A DNA stretch of 64,000 nucleotides. It comes from Balneolaceae bacterium. Lineage in GTDB: Bacteria > Bacteroidota > Rhodothermia > Balneolales > Balneolaceae. A program made the position numbers and the translations under genes. The stretch is from positions 62,001 to 126,000 of the forward strand of contig JAXHMK010000010.1 of assembly GCA_034521495.1 (NCBI GenBank), given 5' to 3'. This document shows, one piece after another, positions 18,664 through 27,530 of the stretch. Position 1 is the first letter of the stretch; each line of letters opens with the position of its first letter. Below the pieces are notes generated by a model. The model saw only the letters and a program-made list of their open reading frames with translations, made no database searches and had not been told where the DNA came from.

Positions 18664-20201
18664 TAATCTTTTTCCGGCCTCATCAATGGAAAGAAAAGCA
18701 CATCACGGATGGAATCGGAGTTGGTCATGATCATCGCGAGGCGGTCAATTCCAATACCGATACCGGCTGTTGGAGGCATTCCGTATTCAATGGCTTTCAG
18801 GAAATCTTCATCCACGGTCATCGCTTCGTCATCTCCTTCGGTTCGGAGGCGGGCCTGTTCCTCAAAACGTTCACGCTGATCCACAGGATCGTTCAACTCA
18901 GAAAATGCATTGGCAATCTCTTTTCCATTACAGATCGCTTCAAACCGTTCCACAAGTCCCTCTTTACTGCGATGCTTTTTGGCAAGCGGACTCATCTCGA
19001 TCGGGTAATCGGTGATAAATGTAGGCTGAATGAGCTTTGGCTCAACCGTTTCACCAAAAATTTCGTCAATCAGTTTTCCTTTGCCCATTCCATCTTCTAC
19101 ATGGATCTCAAGCTCTCTGGCGATATTTCGGATTTCGTCTTCTGTCTTATCTGACAGATCATACCCTGTTTCGTTTTCGATCGCTTCATACATCGGAATG
19201 CGTGGCCAGGGTCGTTTAAAGTCGATCTCATTTTCACCCACGGTCACTTTTGTCGTACCGTGAAGCTCAAGAGCTACTTTTTCGATCATCTCTTCCATGA
19301 AATCCATCATCCAGTTGTAATCTTTGTAAGCTACATACAACTCCACCTGGGTGAATTCAGGGTTATGAAAACGGGAGAGTCCCTCATTTCTAAAATCTTT
19401 CGAGAATTCGTATACACCATCGAAACCGCCGACAATGAGCCGCTTCAGGTAGAGCTCATTCGCAATACGCAGATATAGATCCATATCCAGCGCGTTATGA
19501 TGGGTTTTAAACGGACGTGCAGAAGCTCCGCCATAGATCGGCTGAAGAACAGGAGTTTCTACCTCCATATATCCCCGTTCGTTCATAAAATTGCGCATGG
19601 TTTGCACCATTTGGGTGCGCTGCTTGAAAACCTTTTTTACGTCCGTATTCACAACCAGATCCACATAACGCTGGCGATATCGAAGCTCTTTATCAGAAAA
19701 TGCATCATACGTAACGGTTTCGCCTTCCTCGTTTTCAACTTCTTTAGGAGTAGGAAGGGGACGTACAGTTTTCCCCAGGAAATGAAATTCATCTGCAAAA
19801 ATTGTAGTCTCTCCGGTACCGGTTTGAAATACATGTCCTTTTATTCCGACAAAATCACCAATATCTACCAGCTTTTTGAACACTTTGTTGTACTCCTCAA
19901 CGCCCACGTCATCCCGGCGGATGTAGATCTGTATGATGCCCTGGGAATCCTGTAGATTGAAAAAAGAGGCTTTCCCCATGATTCGTTGGGTCATTACGCG
20001 TCCGGCTACGGAAACCCGTTTTGCATCCTCGTCTGGTTCGAAGTCCGTTAAATACTCAGATTCGTTGTCTAAAATTTCTTTGGAATGATGGGTAACATCA
20101 TATTCAAAAGGGTAGGGGTTCACACCCAGTTCCTGAAGTTTATCGAGTTTTTCGAGCCTTATTTCTTGCTGTTCACTTAGTGATGATTCAGTATTACTCA
20201 T
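18663..20201 (-). CDS. lysS: Lysyl-tRNA synthetase, class II
   Basis: Charges tRNA-Lys in the cytoplasm. The 512-residue protein has an N-terminal OB-fold anticodon-binding domain ([20 protein letters not shown]) and a class II catalytic domain with motif 1 near [17 protein letters not shown], motif 2 [18 protein letters not shown] and motif 3 [12 protein letters not shown]. The length is standard. It starts at the ATG at 20201. Downstream on the same strand lie the four-helix-bundle cassette and the LolC/E permease. Confidence 0.96.
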   Translation of the reverse strand: MSNTESSLSEQQEIRLEKLDKLQELGVNPYPFEYDVTHHSKEILDNESEYLTDFEPDEDAKRVSVAGRVMTQRIMGKASFFNLQDSQGIIQIYIRRDDVGVEEYNKVFKKLVDIGDFVGIKGHVFQTGTGETTIFADEFHFLGKTVRPLPTPKEVENEEGETVTYDAFSDKELRYRQRYVDLVVNTDVKKVFKQRTQMVQTMRNFMNERGYMEVETPVLQPIYGGASARPFKTHHNALDMDLYLRIANELYLKRLIVGGFDGVYEFSKDFRNEGLSRFHNPEFTQVELYVAYKDYNWMMDFMEEMIEKVALELHGTTKVTVGENEIDFKRPWPRIPMYEAIENETGYDLSDKTEDEIRNIARELEIHVEDGMGKGKLIDEIFGETVEPKLIQPTFITDYPIEMSPLAKKHRSKEGLVERFEAICNGKEIANAFSELNDPVDQRERFEEQARLRTEGDDEAMTVDEDFLKAIEYGMPPTAGIGIGIDRLAMIMTNSDSIRDVLFFPLMRPEKD

Positions 20202-20343
20202 CTAAAATTTTGATCTGTCTATGATTAATTTTCGAACTAAAAAAGATAAGAAAAGTTCACGGAAAGTGGCATTTCTTGTTGAAATCATTCAGGTTGACGG
20301 AGATTAGAAGATTATTGATGGAATTGGTAGATTTTAGTTCACT

Positions 20344-20949
20344 ATGAAAACAGAAAAATCATCCCTGCAACGACTGACAGAGGCCTGTTTGCCGGATAGT
20401 ATCTTTGTCTGCTTCGAACCATTTGAGACGGATATAAAAAAAGATGAACTGGATCTGCTGGAAAGTCAATCGGGAAGATTGCTTATTAAAAAAATGTCTG
20501 ATCTTTTTTTAGAGTCTGATGAGATCAAAATCTTTACTAAAAAAAATGAGAAGCCCAAAGCACATTGCGAGGGGGAAGAGGTTTCCGTGAGTTTTTCGCA
20601 TACTACGGATGGCGTGGCCGGGACCGTATCAAAACAATTTAATGTGGGGTGTGATATAGAGCATGCGAACCGGAACGTGCATTCCAAATTAGTTGACCGA
20701 ATGAAACATGAGAACGAATTGGAAAGTTTTTATGAACAGACGGATGCGATAAGAATCTGGACGCTGAAAGAAGCGGCCCTGAAAATGATTGGCACCGGAC
20801 TACGAAAACCGATGAATAGTGTTTGGATTTCAACAAAAGGGGAGAACCGGTTTGCGGTTCAGTTTGATGATGGAAAAAAGGCAAAGATTTGTAGTTTCGG
20901 GCATAAGGATCATTGGATATCCGTTTGTTATCAACCATTGCACGCATAG
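20344..20949 (+). CDS. 4'-phosphopantetheinyl transferase, Sfp-like
   Basis: Transfers phosphopantetheine from coenzyme A to a serine of acyl or peptidyl carrier proteins. The 201-residue protein shows the family landmarks in order: SVSFSHTTDGVAG, VGCDIEHANR (Mg-binding Asp and Glu) and IWTLKEAALKMIGTGL, the WxxKEAxxK motif. It is a single gene divergent from lysS with 142 bases between them. The target carrier protein cannot be told from context. Confidence 0.87.
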   Translation: MKTEKSSLQRLTEACLPDSIFVCFEPFETDIKKDELDLLESQSGRLLIKKMSDLFLESDEIKIFTKKNEKPKAHCEGEEVSVSFSHTTDGVAGTVSKQFNVGCDIEHANRNVHSKLVDRMKHENELESFYEQTDAIRIWTLKEAALKMIGTGLRKPMNSVWISTKGENRFAVQFDDGKKAKICSFGHKDHWISVCYQPLHA

Positions 20950-20964
20950 TGTAAGTATCCGTTT

Positions 20965-21292
20965 TTTACTTGTTCCGAAGGTCCTCCTTCGGAACGCCAA
21001 CCCGAAGCTTCTTTTCAAGTTAACTTTCCAACAATTAAAGGACCGAAACACTACAGATATTTGATTAGAAGCAGGGCTTCGTACGTGTTTAGCAACCTGG
21101 AAACGAAAAAAGCCAGTCTCTTGGCACAGACCGTTGTTTCTCCCTCACCCCTTCGCCCCTCTCCCGCGGGAGAGGGGTTGGGGAGAGGGGGAAACGATGA
21201 ATGGTCACTGAAAACAGAGATTCTTTTAGTACTATACCCATACAGAGCTTCTAAGTGCAATCTTCCGAAGTAAGACCTTCGGAACAAGTAAA
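20965..21292. repeat. 328-bp intergenic element with perfect 19-bp terminal inverted repeats
   Basis: The left end, 20965-20983, reads TTTACTTGTTCCGAAGGTC; the right end, 21274-21292, is its exact reverse complement. Just inside each end the arm also folds on itself (TTCCGAAG with CTTCGGAA), giving a hairpin at both ends. The interior carries copy 2 of the CCGCGG palindromic repeat and no gene. The layout resembles a miniature inverted-repeat element, but no target-site duplication or transposase is evident. Confidence 0.7.
21138..21205 (-). repeat. Dispersed palindromic repeat centred on CTCTCCCGCGGGAGAG, copy 2 (inverted)
   Basis: This is the inverted counterpart of 3731-3796. Matching continues on one side into the flank AAACGATGAATGGT. 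It is nested inside the 328-bp element with terminal inverted repeats. Confidence 0.85.
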
Positions 21293-21317
21293 TACGTTAA
21301 CAATAATTTTTTTATGA

Positions 21318-22199
21318 ATGGACAGATCCAAACCAACCATCACAATAATCGGAACAGGCGCGCTTGGTTCAACACTGCAAATGTTTTTTGAGGAGAACGG
21401 GTACCTGGTTCGTTCAGCCTGGAATAGCAGGAGGGGCTTGATCTATTCCGATTCATCTGAAAAGTTTGAAACCGTTGACAGAACACTCCCTGAGAGTGAT
21501 AGCGAAAGTGGTGATCTTATTTTTATCACAACTCCGGATGATTTGATCAAAAGAACGGCTCAGTCATTATCCAATCAACCCATTTCCTGGGGCAAAAAAA
21601 TTGTGGTTCACTGCTCGGGAAATCTCACCTCGGATGAACTGACGTCCCTTTCAGAATCGGGTGCTAAAACGGTTTCTATGCACCCGCTTCAAACATTTAA
21701 AAGAGGGGATGGGAGCGACCGGTTCAACGATATAACCATGAGTCTTCAGGGTGATAACGATGCGAAAGAGAAGTTAAAACCAATAATTCAGGAGATGGGT
21801 GCTCAATCCCTCAACCTGAATAAAAAGCAAAAAAGATATCTGCATATTGCCGCGGTAATGGCTTCCAATTATCTCGTAGCGTTGATGTTTAGCGTGGAAA
21901 ATCTGCTGAAGGATGCAGAACTGAAGGAAGGATTTGATGCTCTTGAGACACTCGTAAATCAAACCGTCACAAATATTTTCGAGAAAGGCCCGGCGGATGC
22001 ATTAACCGGACCCATTGCCAGGGGAGATGTTGAATCGGTTCAAACGCATTTGTCTGAATTAAGTGGGATCGATCAGAAAAATTTATATAAAATATTGGGA
22101 CTCGAAGCGCTTAAAATCGCCCGGCAGAGTGGTTCTGTACCTGAGGATACGATGAATAAACTTTGTCGTCTTTTTGAGGAGAAGAACTCAAATAAGTGA
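21318..22199 (+). CDS. Rossmann-fold / DUF2520 domain protein
   Basis: A 293-residue soluble protein of the family annotated as Rossmann-like plus DUF2520. The N-terminal nucleotide-binding half starts ITIIGTGALGSTLQMFF (GxGxxG) and includes IFITTPDDLIKRTA and VVHCSGNL. The C-terminal helical half contains SMHPLQTF, AAVMASNYLVALM and LTGPIARGD, the conserved DUF2520 block resembling the helical domain of hydroxyisobutyrate and ketopantoate reductases. It is probably an NAD(P)-dependent oxidoreductase of unknown substrate. The ATG at 21318 is chosen because an ATG four bases earlier is out of frame. Convergent with gltA. Confidence 0.8.
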   Translation: MDRSKPTITIIGTGALGSTLQMFFEENGYLVRSAWNSRRGLIYSDSSEKFETVDRTLPESDSESGDLIFITTPDDLIKRTAQSLSNQPISWGKKIVVHCSGNLTSDELTSLSESGAKTVSMHPLQTFKRGDGSDRFNDITMSLQGDNDAKEKLKPIIQEMGAQSLNLNKKQKRYLHIAAVMASNYLVALMFSVENLLKDAELKEGFDALETLVNQTVTNIFEKGPADALTGPIARGDVESVQTHLSELSGIDQKNLYKILGLEALKIARQSGSVPEDTMNKLCRLFEEKNSNK

Positions 22200-22255
22200 A
22201 ATGAGATCACCCAAGAAGATGGGCGACCTCATCGCTTATGAAGGAGATTTAGTTT

Positions 22256-23539
22256 TTACCTATCGTTAATATTAACGTAGTCACGTTCATTTGGCCCAAC
22301 ATAAATCTGCCGCGGACGAGAAATGGGTTCGTGATTATCTCTCATCTCTTTCCATTGGGCAATCCAGCCGGGTAAACGACCCAGGGCAAACATCACTGTA
22401 AACATCTCCGTGGGAATGCCAATGGCCCGGTATAGAATGCCTGAATAGAAATCAACATTTGGGTAGAGTTTCCTTTCAACAAAGTAGGAGTCGTTCAGGG
22501 CTACCTCTTCAAGTGATTTTGCGATTTCCAAAAGAGGATCGTTGATATCAAGCTCATCAAATACCTCGTCACTGACTTCTTTGATGATATTGGCACGCGG
22601 ATCGAAATTTTTGTACACCCGGTGACCGAATCCCATCAGGCGAAAATCACTGCTTTTATCTTTTGCTTTCTCTACCATTTTTGCCACATCGCTGCCCTCG
22701 TCATGAATTTGTTGCAGCATCTCAATCACTTTTTGATTGGCGCCTCCGTGCAGCGGTCCCCAGAGGGCACAAACACCGGCAGAGATCGCAGCATATAAAC
22801 TTGCGTGAGACGAACCGGCCATCCGAACCGTTGAAGCCGAGCAGTTTTGTTCATGATCGGCATGCAGAATCAGGAGAGTATTCAGCGCTTTAACGATGGT
22901 TGGATTGATCTCGTACTCCTCGGTAGGCAGGGCAAACATCATGTGCAGAAAATTCGAGCAGTAATCCAATTTGTTTTGAGGATACATAACCGGAAAACCC
23001 TGCGATTTTCTGTATGACCAGGCTGCAATGGTGGTGATTTTTGCGATCAGTCGCCGGATGGTTAAATCAACTTCGTCCGGATCTAATTCAGAACCCTGTG
23101 CATTCGGATAAAATGTTGAAAGTGCTCCAATCATGGATGCCAAAACACCCATCGGATGTGCTTTTGCGGGGTATCCTTCATAGAGCATCTTCATATCTTC
23201 GTGAATTAACGTATGCTTAGTGATGCCGTCGACAAACTTATCAAGCTGTTCTGAAGAGGGCAGTTCACCATATATCAACAGATAAGCCACCTCCAGGAAA
23301 GACGATTTTTCGGCAAGCTGCTCGATGGGGTATCCCCTGTACCTCAAAATTCCTTCTTCGCCATTCAAAAAGGTGATGGCACTTCTTGTTGCCCCGGTAC
23401 TCTTGTATCCAAGATCGGATGTAATAAGTCCGGTTTCATTTCTAAGTCCGGAAATATCCAACGCTTTTTCGCCTTCGGTTCCCTCAATGACATCAAGTTC
23501 ATAGGAGTCATTTCCGATGATTAGTTTTGCTTTATCCAT
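22256..23539 (-). CDS. gltA: Citrate synthase
   Basis: Condenses oxaloacetate and acetyl-CoA in the citric acid cycle. The 427-residue protein shows the type II bacterial layout: an N-terminal beta-rich segment (KLIIGNDSYELDVIEG), GILRYRGYPIEQLAE, LHADHEQNCSAST with the first active-site His, GFGHRVYKNFDPRA with the second, and VDFYSGILYRAIGIP with the catalytic Asp. The start ATG is at 23539. It is transcribed alone and converges on the DUF2520 gene; an imperfect hairpin (ATGAGATCACCCA with TGGGCGACCTCAT) lies in the 56-base gap. Confidence 0.96.
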   Translation of the reverse strand: MDKAKLIIGNDSYELDVIEGTEGEKALDISGLRNETGLITSDLGYKSTGATRSAITFLNGEEGILRYRGYPIEQLAEKSSFLEVAYLLIYGELPSSEQLDKFVDGITKHTLIHEDMKMLYEGYPAKAHPMGVLASMIGALSTFYPNAQGSELDPDEVDLTIRRLIAKITTIAAWSYRKSQGFPVMYPQNKLDYCSNFLHMMFALPTEEYEINPTIVKALNTLLILHADHEQNCSASTVRMAGSSHASLYAAISAGVCALWGPLHGGANQKVIEMLQQIHDEGSDVAKMVEKAKDKSSDFRLMGFGHRVYKNFDPRANIIKEVSDEVFDELDINDPLLEIAKSLEEVALNDSYFVERKLYPNVDFYSGILYRAIGIPTEMFTVMFALGRLPGWIAQWKEMRDNHEPISRPRQIYVGPNERDYVNINDR

Positions 23540-23787
23540 GATTTAATCCTCGTTTCTTTTTTGGTTTTATCTTCTGCGGATGAAATTAACAGAATGGAAG
23601 CGCTTTCTTTATAGGATAAAATTTGAGCTGTGCATCGGGGAAATTCCTATGCCATAGTTTTAAGAATAGAAGTGAAGTTTTTGGTAGATGATAAGTTTGA
23701 ATTCACTCCCCGGGGGCTTGAAGAATAGGAATGAATAAAAAGCCATCCTTTAATTTTAGTATTGTTTGCTTTTAATTATACTATTCG

Positions 23788-23979
23788 GTGAGAGCGAACA
23801 ACGATAATGGGTATATGACACTCACACCAGAACAGATTGCACGACAGGAGATTGACCGAAGACTTGAGCAAGCGGGTTGGTCAGTCCAGGACTATAAAAA
23901 GATAGACTTTGGAGCTGAAAATGGAAAAAGTATTAGATATACAGAAGTAAAATTCGGGATTAATAAAATGCTAAACTGA
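23788..23979 (+). pseudogene. Fragment of a type I restriction enzyme R subunit (HsdR) N-terminus
   Basis: Only 63 codons remain. MTLTPEQIARQEIDRRLEQAGW followed by SVQDYKKIDFGAENG matches the start of HsdR/EcoEI-type restriction subunits, which normally exceed 700 residues. Similarity ends after about residue 50 and a stop follows. The natural start is probably the ATG at 23815 (MTLTPEQ); a GTG at 23788 also fits. No helicase domain and no HsdM or HsdS is present. The DUF262 nuclease gene begins 13 bases after the stop, as if it had replaced the rest of the operon. Confidence 0.75.
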
Positions 23980-23992
23980 CTTAATTAAGAAG

Positions 23993-26239
23993 ATGAAAAA
24001 CGTTGAGAAACCAAGTCGAATACATTTAAGTAAACTCATAAGTAATTTACGTGAAGGAAATTATGTTATCCCGGATTTTCAGCGGGAATTTGAATGGAAA
24101 CCGTGGGATGTATTGGATTTAATCAGGTCGATCTTTTCTGATTATTATATTGGTACATTATTACTTTGGGAAGGAAATGAAAAACATTTTAAAACCTTAA
24201 GCTGTGAATCCATATACGGATATAAGGGAGAACCAAATCCCGAATACGTTGTGTTAGATGGTCAACAACGTTTGACGGCTTTGCACTATGTGTTTTTTGG
24301 CCCTGATATAAACTTTAGAAATAGGGCAAACAGATATTTGTTTTTTGTAAATATTCCAGAGCTTTTAGATGAAAATTTTGAGGAAGCATTTTTCTATTCT
24401 TATTACAAAAAACACGAGCGATTACTTGAGAATCCTGAAGAACAATTCGATCAGCATGTTTATCCATTAAGCTTCTTTTCAAAAAAAGGATATGATCGTT
24501 ACAGATGGTTCGATCAATACGAAAAATATTGGGTGAATAAAGCCAGTGAGATTGAAAAGGAAGATCCCACTAATACTGAAGTAATTAACGAATATAGGAA
24601 CTATTCAAAGAGAGGAAATGAACTGAGAGACTATTTTGAAGAGTTGTTAAATGAGTACTATGTAAGTTTTATTGAGTTAGGAGAAAATATTGAGTTGGCG
24701 AAAGTTTGTGACATCTTTACCCAAATTAATAGTAAAGGTGTTCGTCTTGATATATTTGATCTTCTAAATGCTATTCTTCGACCACAAGAGATATATCTAA
24801 AAGACAGGTGGAAGTCGGTAAAACCACGACTCTCTTTTGCTGATCCCGGTAAGATGAAAATATACATTCTTCAAGTGATGTCGATTCTTGAACAAGCCTA
24901 CTGTTTGCCAAAATATCTTTATTACTTGGTACCCGAAGCTGAGAAAACCATTCGAAATCCAGATGGTTCGAAGGAAACAAAGATTCTTATTGATGACAAA
25001 GATGAATTTGTCAGTAAGTGGGATAGTGCTGTAAAATATATTGAGAGTGCTATAAAGAATTTAAAAAATCCTCGTGATTTTGGTGCAATACTATCAAGTT
25101 ACTTACCATATCCTTCCATTTTACCAGCCTTTGCAGCAATTAAAGCGTATATCAGTAGTGATGAAGTATCAAACAAGTTAGATGCTTTAAAAAAGCTTAG
25201 AAAATGGTACTGGGCTTCGATTTTTCTAAATCGATATTCAAGCTCGGTTGAATCTACTTCAGCAAAAGATTTTCAGGATTTAAGAGATTGGTTTCAGAAC
25301 GATAACGATGAGCCTGAATACGTATCTGAATTTATTCGAGATTATAAGAATATTGATCTTCTGAGTGAAGTGAAAAAAGGATCGGCCATTTATAAAGCGA
25401 TTTTTAATGTATTGATCATAAATGGTGCTAAAGATTGGCAGACATTTGAATTGCCTGAATATGACTCATTAGATGACCATCATATAATTCCAAGTTCTCT
25501 CTTCAGAGATGAAGTGGGCGGAAAAATAAACAGCATTTTAAATCGGACCCCGCTTTCACCGAATACTAATCGAAATCTAATCAATAATCGGATGCCCAAT
25601 GAGTATTTAAAAGAGATGATACAAAAGAACGGTGAAAAGGAATTTTACGATGTATTAGAATCTCATCTAATTTCAAAAAAAGCAGCTAAGATTTTGTTGA
25701 GAGATCCTTTTACTGCTAATGATTTTGACCAATATATAGAGGAGCGAAGAAAATCTATTATGGATGCAATAGAAAATGTTTGTATCAGAGAGATGACGAA
25801 GATTACTCCTGCTCTAAAAGATCTGGATAATAAGATAGAACAGATTGAATTAGGTTTAAGAAATCTTATTTCTTCAGTTTACAGAAGAAACGGAAAGAAG
25901 CTCAAAGAGTTTCTGCCGGGCCATTTGATCAACAAAATTGACATAAGAGTTAATAAAGAACTGAAAAGCAATCCACATTTGAAAGAAGATGACTTCGAAC
26001 AGATTGAAGATCAAATTCAGTTCTTAGATTTCTCAGATTACTTCGATATAACAGCCACAAAATCTAATTGGAGTTCGTTTGAATCTATATTTGGGAATAA
26101 ACAAGAATTACAGAATAGAATAAGAAAGCTTTCTGACTTGCGAAACCGAATCCGACATAGCAGAGATATAAATGAAACTGACAAGTTAGATGGTCAAGCT
26201 TCTATTACTTGGTTTAAAAATATATTCAACAGTTTATGA
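23993..26239 (+). CDS. DUF262-DUF1524 (GmrSD-like) nuclease candidate with C-terminal HEPN-like domain
   Basis: A 748-residue soluble protein. The N-terminal DUF262 domain (about 10-300) has PDFQREFEW (27-35) and DGQQRLTAL (89-97), the ParB/GmrS-like nucleotide-binding motifs. A middle DUF1524-type HNH region has DDHHIIP (494-500) followed by LSPNTNRNLINNRMPNEYL. The C-terminal 130 residues are helical and end with RNRIRH, an R717-x4-H722 pattern like HEPN ribonucleases of the Swt1 type. GmrSD proteins are type IV restriction enzymes against modified phage DNA; this role is inferred here. Codons are AT-rich compared with neighbours. It follows an HsdR remnant by 13 bases and precedes toxin-antitoxin genes. 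Confidence 0.8.
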   Translation: MKNVEKPSRIHLSKLISNLREGNYVIPDFQREFEWKPWDVLDLIRSIFSDYYIGTLLLWEGNEKHFKTLSCESIYGYKGEPNPEYVVLDGQQRLTALHYVFFGPDINFRNRANRYLFFVNIPELLDENFEEAFFYSYYKKHERLLENPEEQFDQHVYPLSFFSKKGYDRYRWFDQYEKYWVNKASEIEKEDPTNTEVINEYRNYSKRGNELRDYFEELLNEYYVSFIELGENIELAKVCDIFTQINSKGVRLDIFDLLNAILRPQEIYLKDRWKSVKPRLSFADPGKMKIYILQVMSILEQAYCLPKYLYYLVPEAEKTIRNPDGSKETKILIDDKDEFVSKWDSAVKYIESAIKNLKNPRDFGAILSSYLPYPSILPAFAAIKAYISSDEVSNKLDALKKLRKWYWASIFLNRYSSSVESTSAKDFQDLRDWFQNDNDEPEYVSEFIRDYKNIDLLSEVKKGSAIYKAIFNVLIINGAKDWQTFELPEYDSLDDHHIIPSSLFRDEVGGKINSILNRTPLSPNTNRNLINNRMPNEYLKEMIQKNGEKEFYDVLESHLISKKAAKILLRDPFTANDFDQYIEERRKSIMDAIENVCIREMTKITPALKDLDNKIEQIELGLRNLISSVYRRNGKKLKEFLPGHLINKIDIRVNKELKSNPHLKEDDFEQIEDQIQFLDFSDYFDITATKSNWSSFESIFGNKQELQNRIRKLSDLRNRIRHSRDINETDKLDGQASITWFKNIFNSL

Positions 26240-26536
26240 CTACCAACAATGGGATCATACAAAAGATGTGGAATTTCGTTACCCAGAATAATCAAACACC
26301 GGAGTTTTTACCGTTTTTTTTGTTGGGCATTACACCGAATCTTTTTTTGGAGTTGCTCCACAGTTTCAGGAGCAAATACTGTCGCCGGTTTCTTTACGGT
26401 ATTTCACGGTGTTCTCCTTTTCTCAAAACCGATCTATTTTGAAGGATCAGCTTGATAAAATCAATAAACGAAAATAGTATTCAAAACACACAATTTTCGT
26501 TATTTATTAGCATCCATTAATTAAACCAATAACATT
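26240..26536. other. Gap between the DUF262 gene and the DUF2281 gene
   Basis: Nearly 300 bases with no clear gene. A 68-codon frame begins at 26236, overlapping the DUF262 stop as ATGA, but its product has no recognisable domain. The reverse strand reads a short protein-like stretch (PETVEQLQKKIR near 26340) interrupted by stops, possibly a decayed antitoxin or transposon end. Confidence 0.35.
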
Positions 26537-26731
26537 GTGAGTAACAGGAATTTACTTATCAAAGAGATCAAAGAGCTGCCAGATGACAAACTGCATGAAG
26601 TGATAGATTTTGTGCAATTTTTAAAATCAGAGTCAGGGAAAGAGACTTGGGAAATTATGAAAATTAGTGAGTTTTCCCTTGCTAAAGAGTGGAATAATCC
26701 TATTGATAATAAGGTATGGAGTAATTTGTAA
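26537..26731 (+). CDS. DUF2281-family antitoxin-like protein
   Basis: A 64-residue protein starting at GTG 26537. ELPDDKLHEVIDFVQFLKSE is the DUF2281 motif seen in VapB-like antitoxins, and the C-terminal SLAKEWNNPIDNKVWSNL tail is typical of such proteins and probably wraps a toxin. No PIN or other toxin gene follows directly; the next gene belongs to a different pair. It is thus either an orphan antitoxin or a remnant of a second system. Confidence 0.65.
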   Translation: MSNRNLLIKEIKELPDDKLHEVIDFVQFLKSESGKETWEIMKISEFSLAKEWNNPIDNKVWSNL

Positions 26732-26765
26732 ATAGAATTTCTAAATCACGAAAAAAATAAATAGA

Positions 26766-26984
26766 ATGGATACGCAAGCATCAAAAATTGAACTCGCCAA
26801 GCTGATACTGGAACTGGAAGACCCAAAACTTATCAACAAAATCCGGGAACTGCTCTTGGATGAAAGCAGTCGGTTCAGGAAAACTCTGACAGAGCATGAA
26901 AAAGAGGAAATCAAACTCGGCCTTGAGCAACTGAACAGGGGGGAACGTATCTCATTTGAGGACTTCCTGAAAAAAGTATCCTGA
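26766..26984 (+). CDS. Antitoxin of a RelE/ParE-type toxin-antitoxin pair
   Basis: A 72-residue protein with a charged helical N-terminus (IELAKLILELEDPKLINKI) and a C-terminus (KEEIKLGLEQLNRGERISFE, then FLKKVS) typical of the small antitoxins encoded before ParE-like toxins. The toxin gene begins 4 bases after its stop. It should bind and neutralise the toxin and probably represses the pair's promoter, as in related systems; the promoter would lie in the 34 bases after the DUF2281 gene. Confidence 0.75.
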   Translation: MDTQASKIELAKLILELEDPKLINKIRELLLDESSRFRKTLTEHEKEEIKLGLEQLNRGERISFEDFLKKVS

Positions 26985-26988
26985 AACT

Positions 26989-27303
26989 GTGAAGGTTTTT
27001 TTCTCTCCACTTGCAGAGTATAAACTGACTAAACTTCTCTTCTATCTTGAAGATGAATGGGGAAAGTCTTCCAAAGAGAAGTTTCTTAAAGAACTGGAAG
27101 CGAAAGTGAATCAAATTTCCAGTCAACCCAAAAGCACACCTCTGGCAGAGGATTTTGATAAGGTACATTGGTGCGTTGTTACTCCCCAAAGCTCCTTTTA
27201 TTATCGGGTTTTAAAACAAGAAATCGAAGTTATCACAATCACTGACAATCGACAGAATCCGGATAAAACTATCAAAGAAATCAGAAGTCACTTTGCAGTA
27301 TAG
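26989..27303 (+). CDS. RelE/ParE superfamily toxin
   Basis: A 104-residue protein starting at GTG 26989. It has the ParE/RelE layout: KVFFSPLAEYKLTKLLFYLEDEWG, then a helix, then the beta sheet LAEDFDKVHWCVVTPQSSFYYRV and IEVITITDNRQNPDKT. Toxins of this superfamily act on ribosome-bound mRNA (RelE) or DNA gyrase (ParE); the sequence does not tell which. Last gene of the islet, 227 bases before the tRNA-Leu gene. Confidence 0.8.
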   Translation: MKVFFSPLAEYKLTKLLFYLEDEWGKSSKEKFLKELEAKVNQISSQPKSTPLAEDFDKVHWCVVTPQSSFYYRVLKQEIEVITITDNRQNPDKTIKEIRSHFAV

Positions 27304-27489
27304 TATTCACTCTGTAACCTAACTTGCATATGACCTCGACAGAGATCAGAAAGAGTTTTTGAAGTATCAAATATTCAATTAGAAAATTACAAAGCAGATA
27401 GGGATACAAACGATACCTATTTCAATTCACAATGAGTTGTTCTTATATCAATTATTCGCCTCTTTGTTGTACAAATTTATTAACTGAAT

Positions 27490-27526
27490 AAAAAAAACCT
27501 TTGCAAGCCAATAACTTACAAGGGTT
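27490..27526 (-). terminator. Rho-independent terminator of tRNA-Leu
   Basis: On the minus strand AACCCTTGTAAG pairs with CTTGCAAAGGTT around a 7-base loop and is followed by a run of T. It lies 5 bases downstream of the tRNA 3' end. Confidence 0.8.
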
Positions 27527-27530
27527 TAAG

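Noticed and set aside
26236-26442. 68-codon frame overlapping the DUF262 stop as ATGA
   Set aside because: The overlap suggests coupling, but the product has no family pattern and a second frame of equal length lies beside it. Kept only as a remark on the gap.
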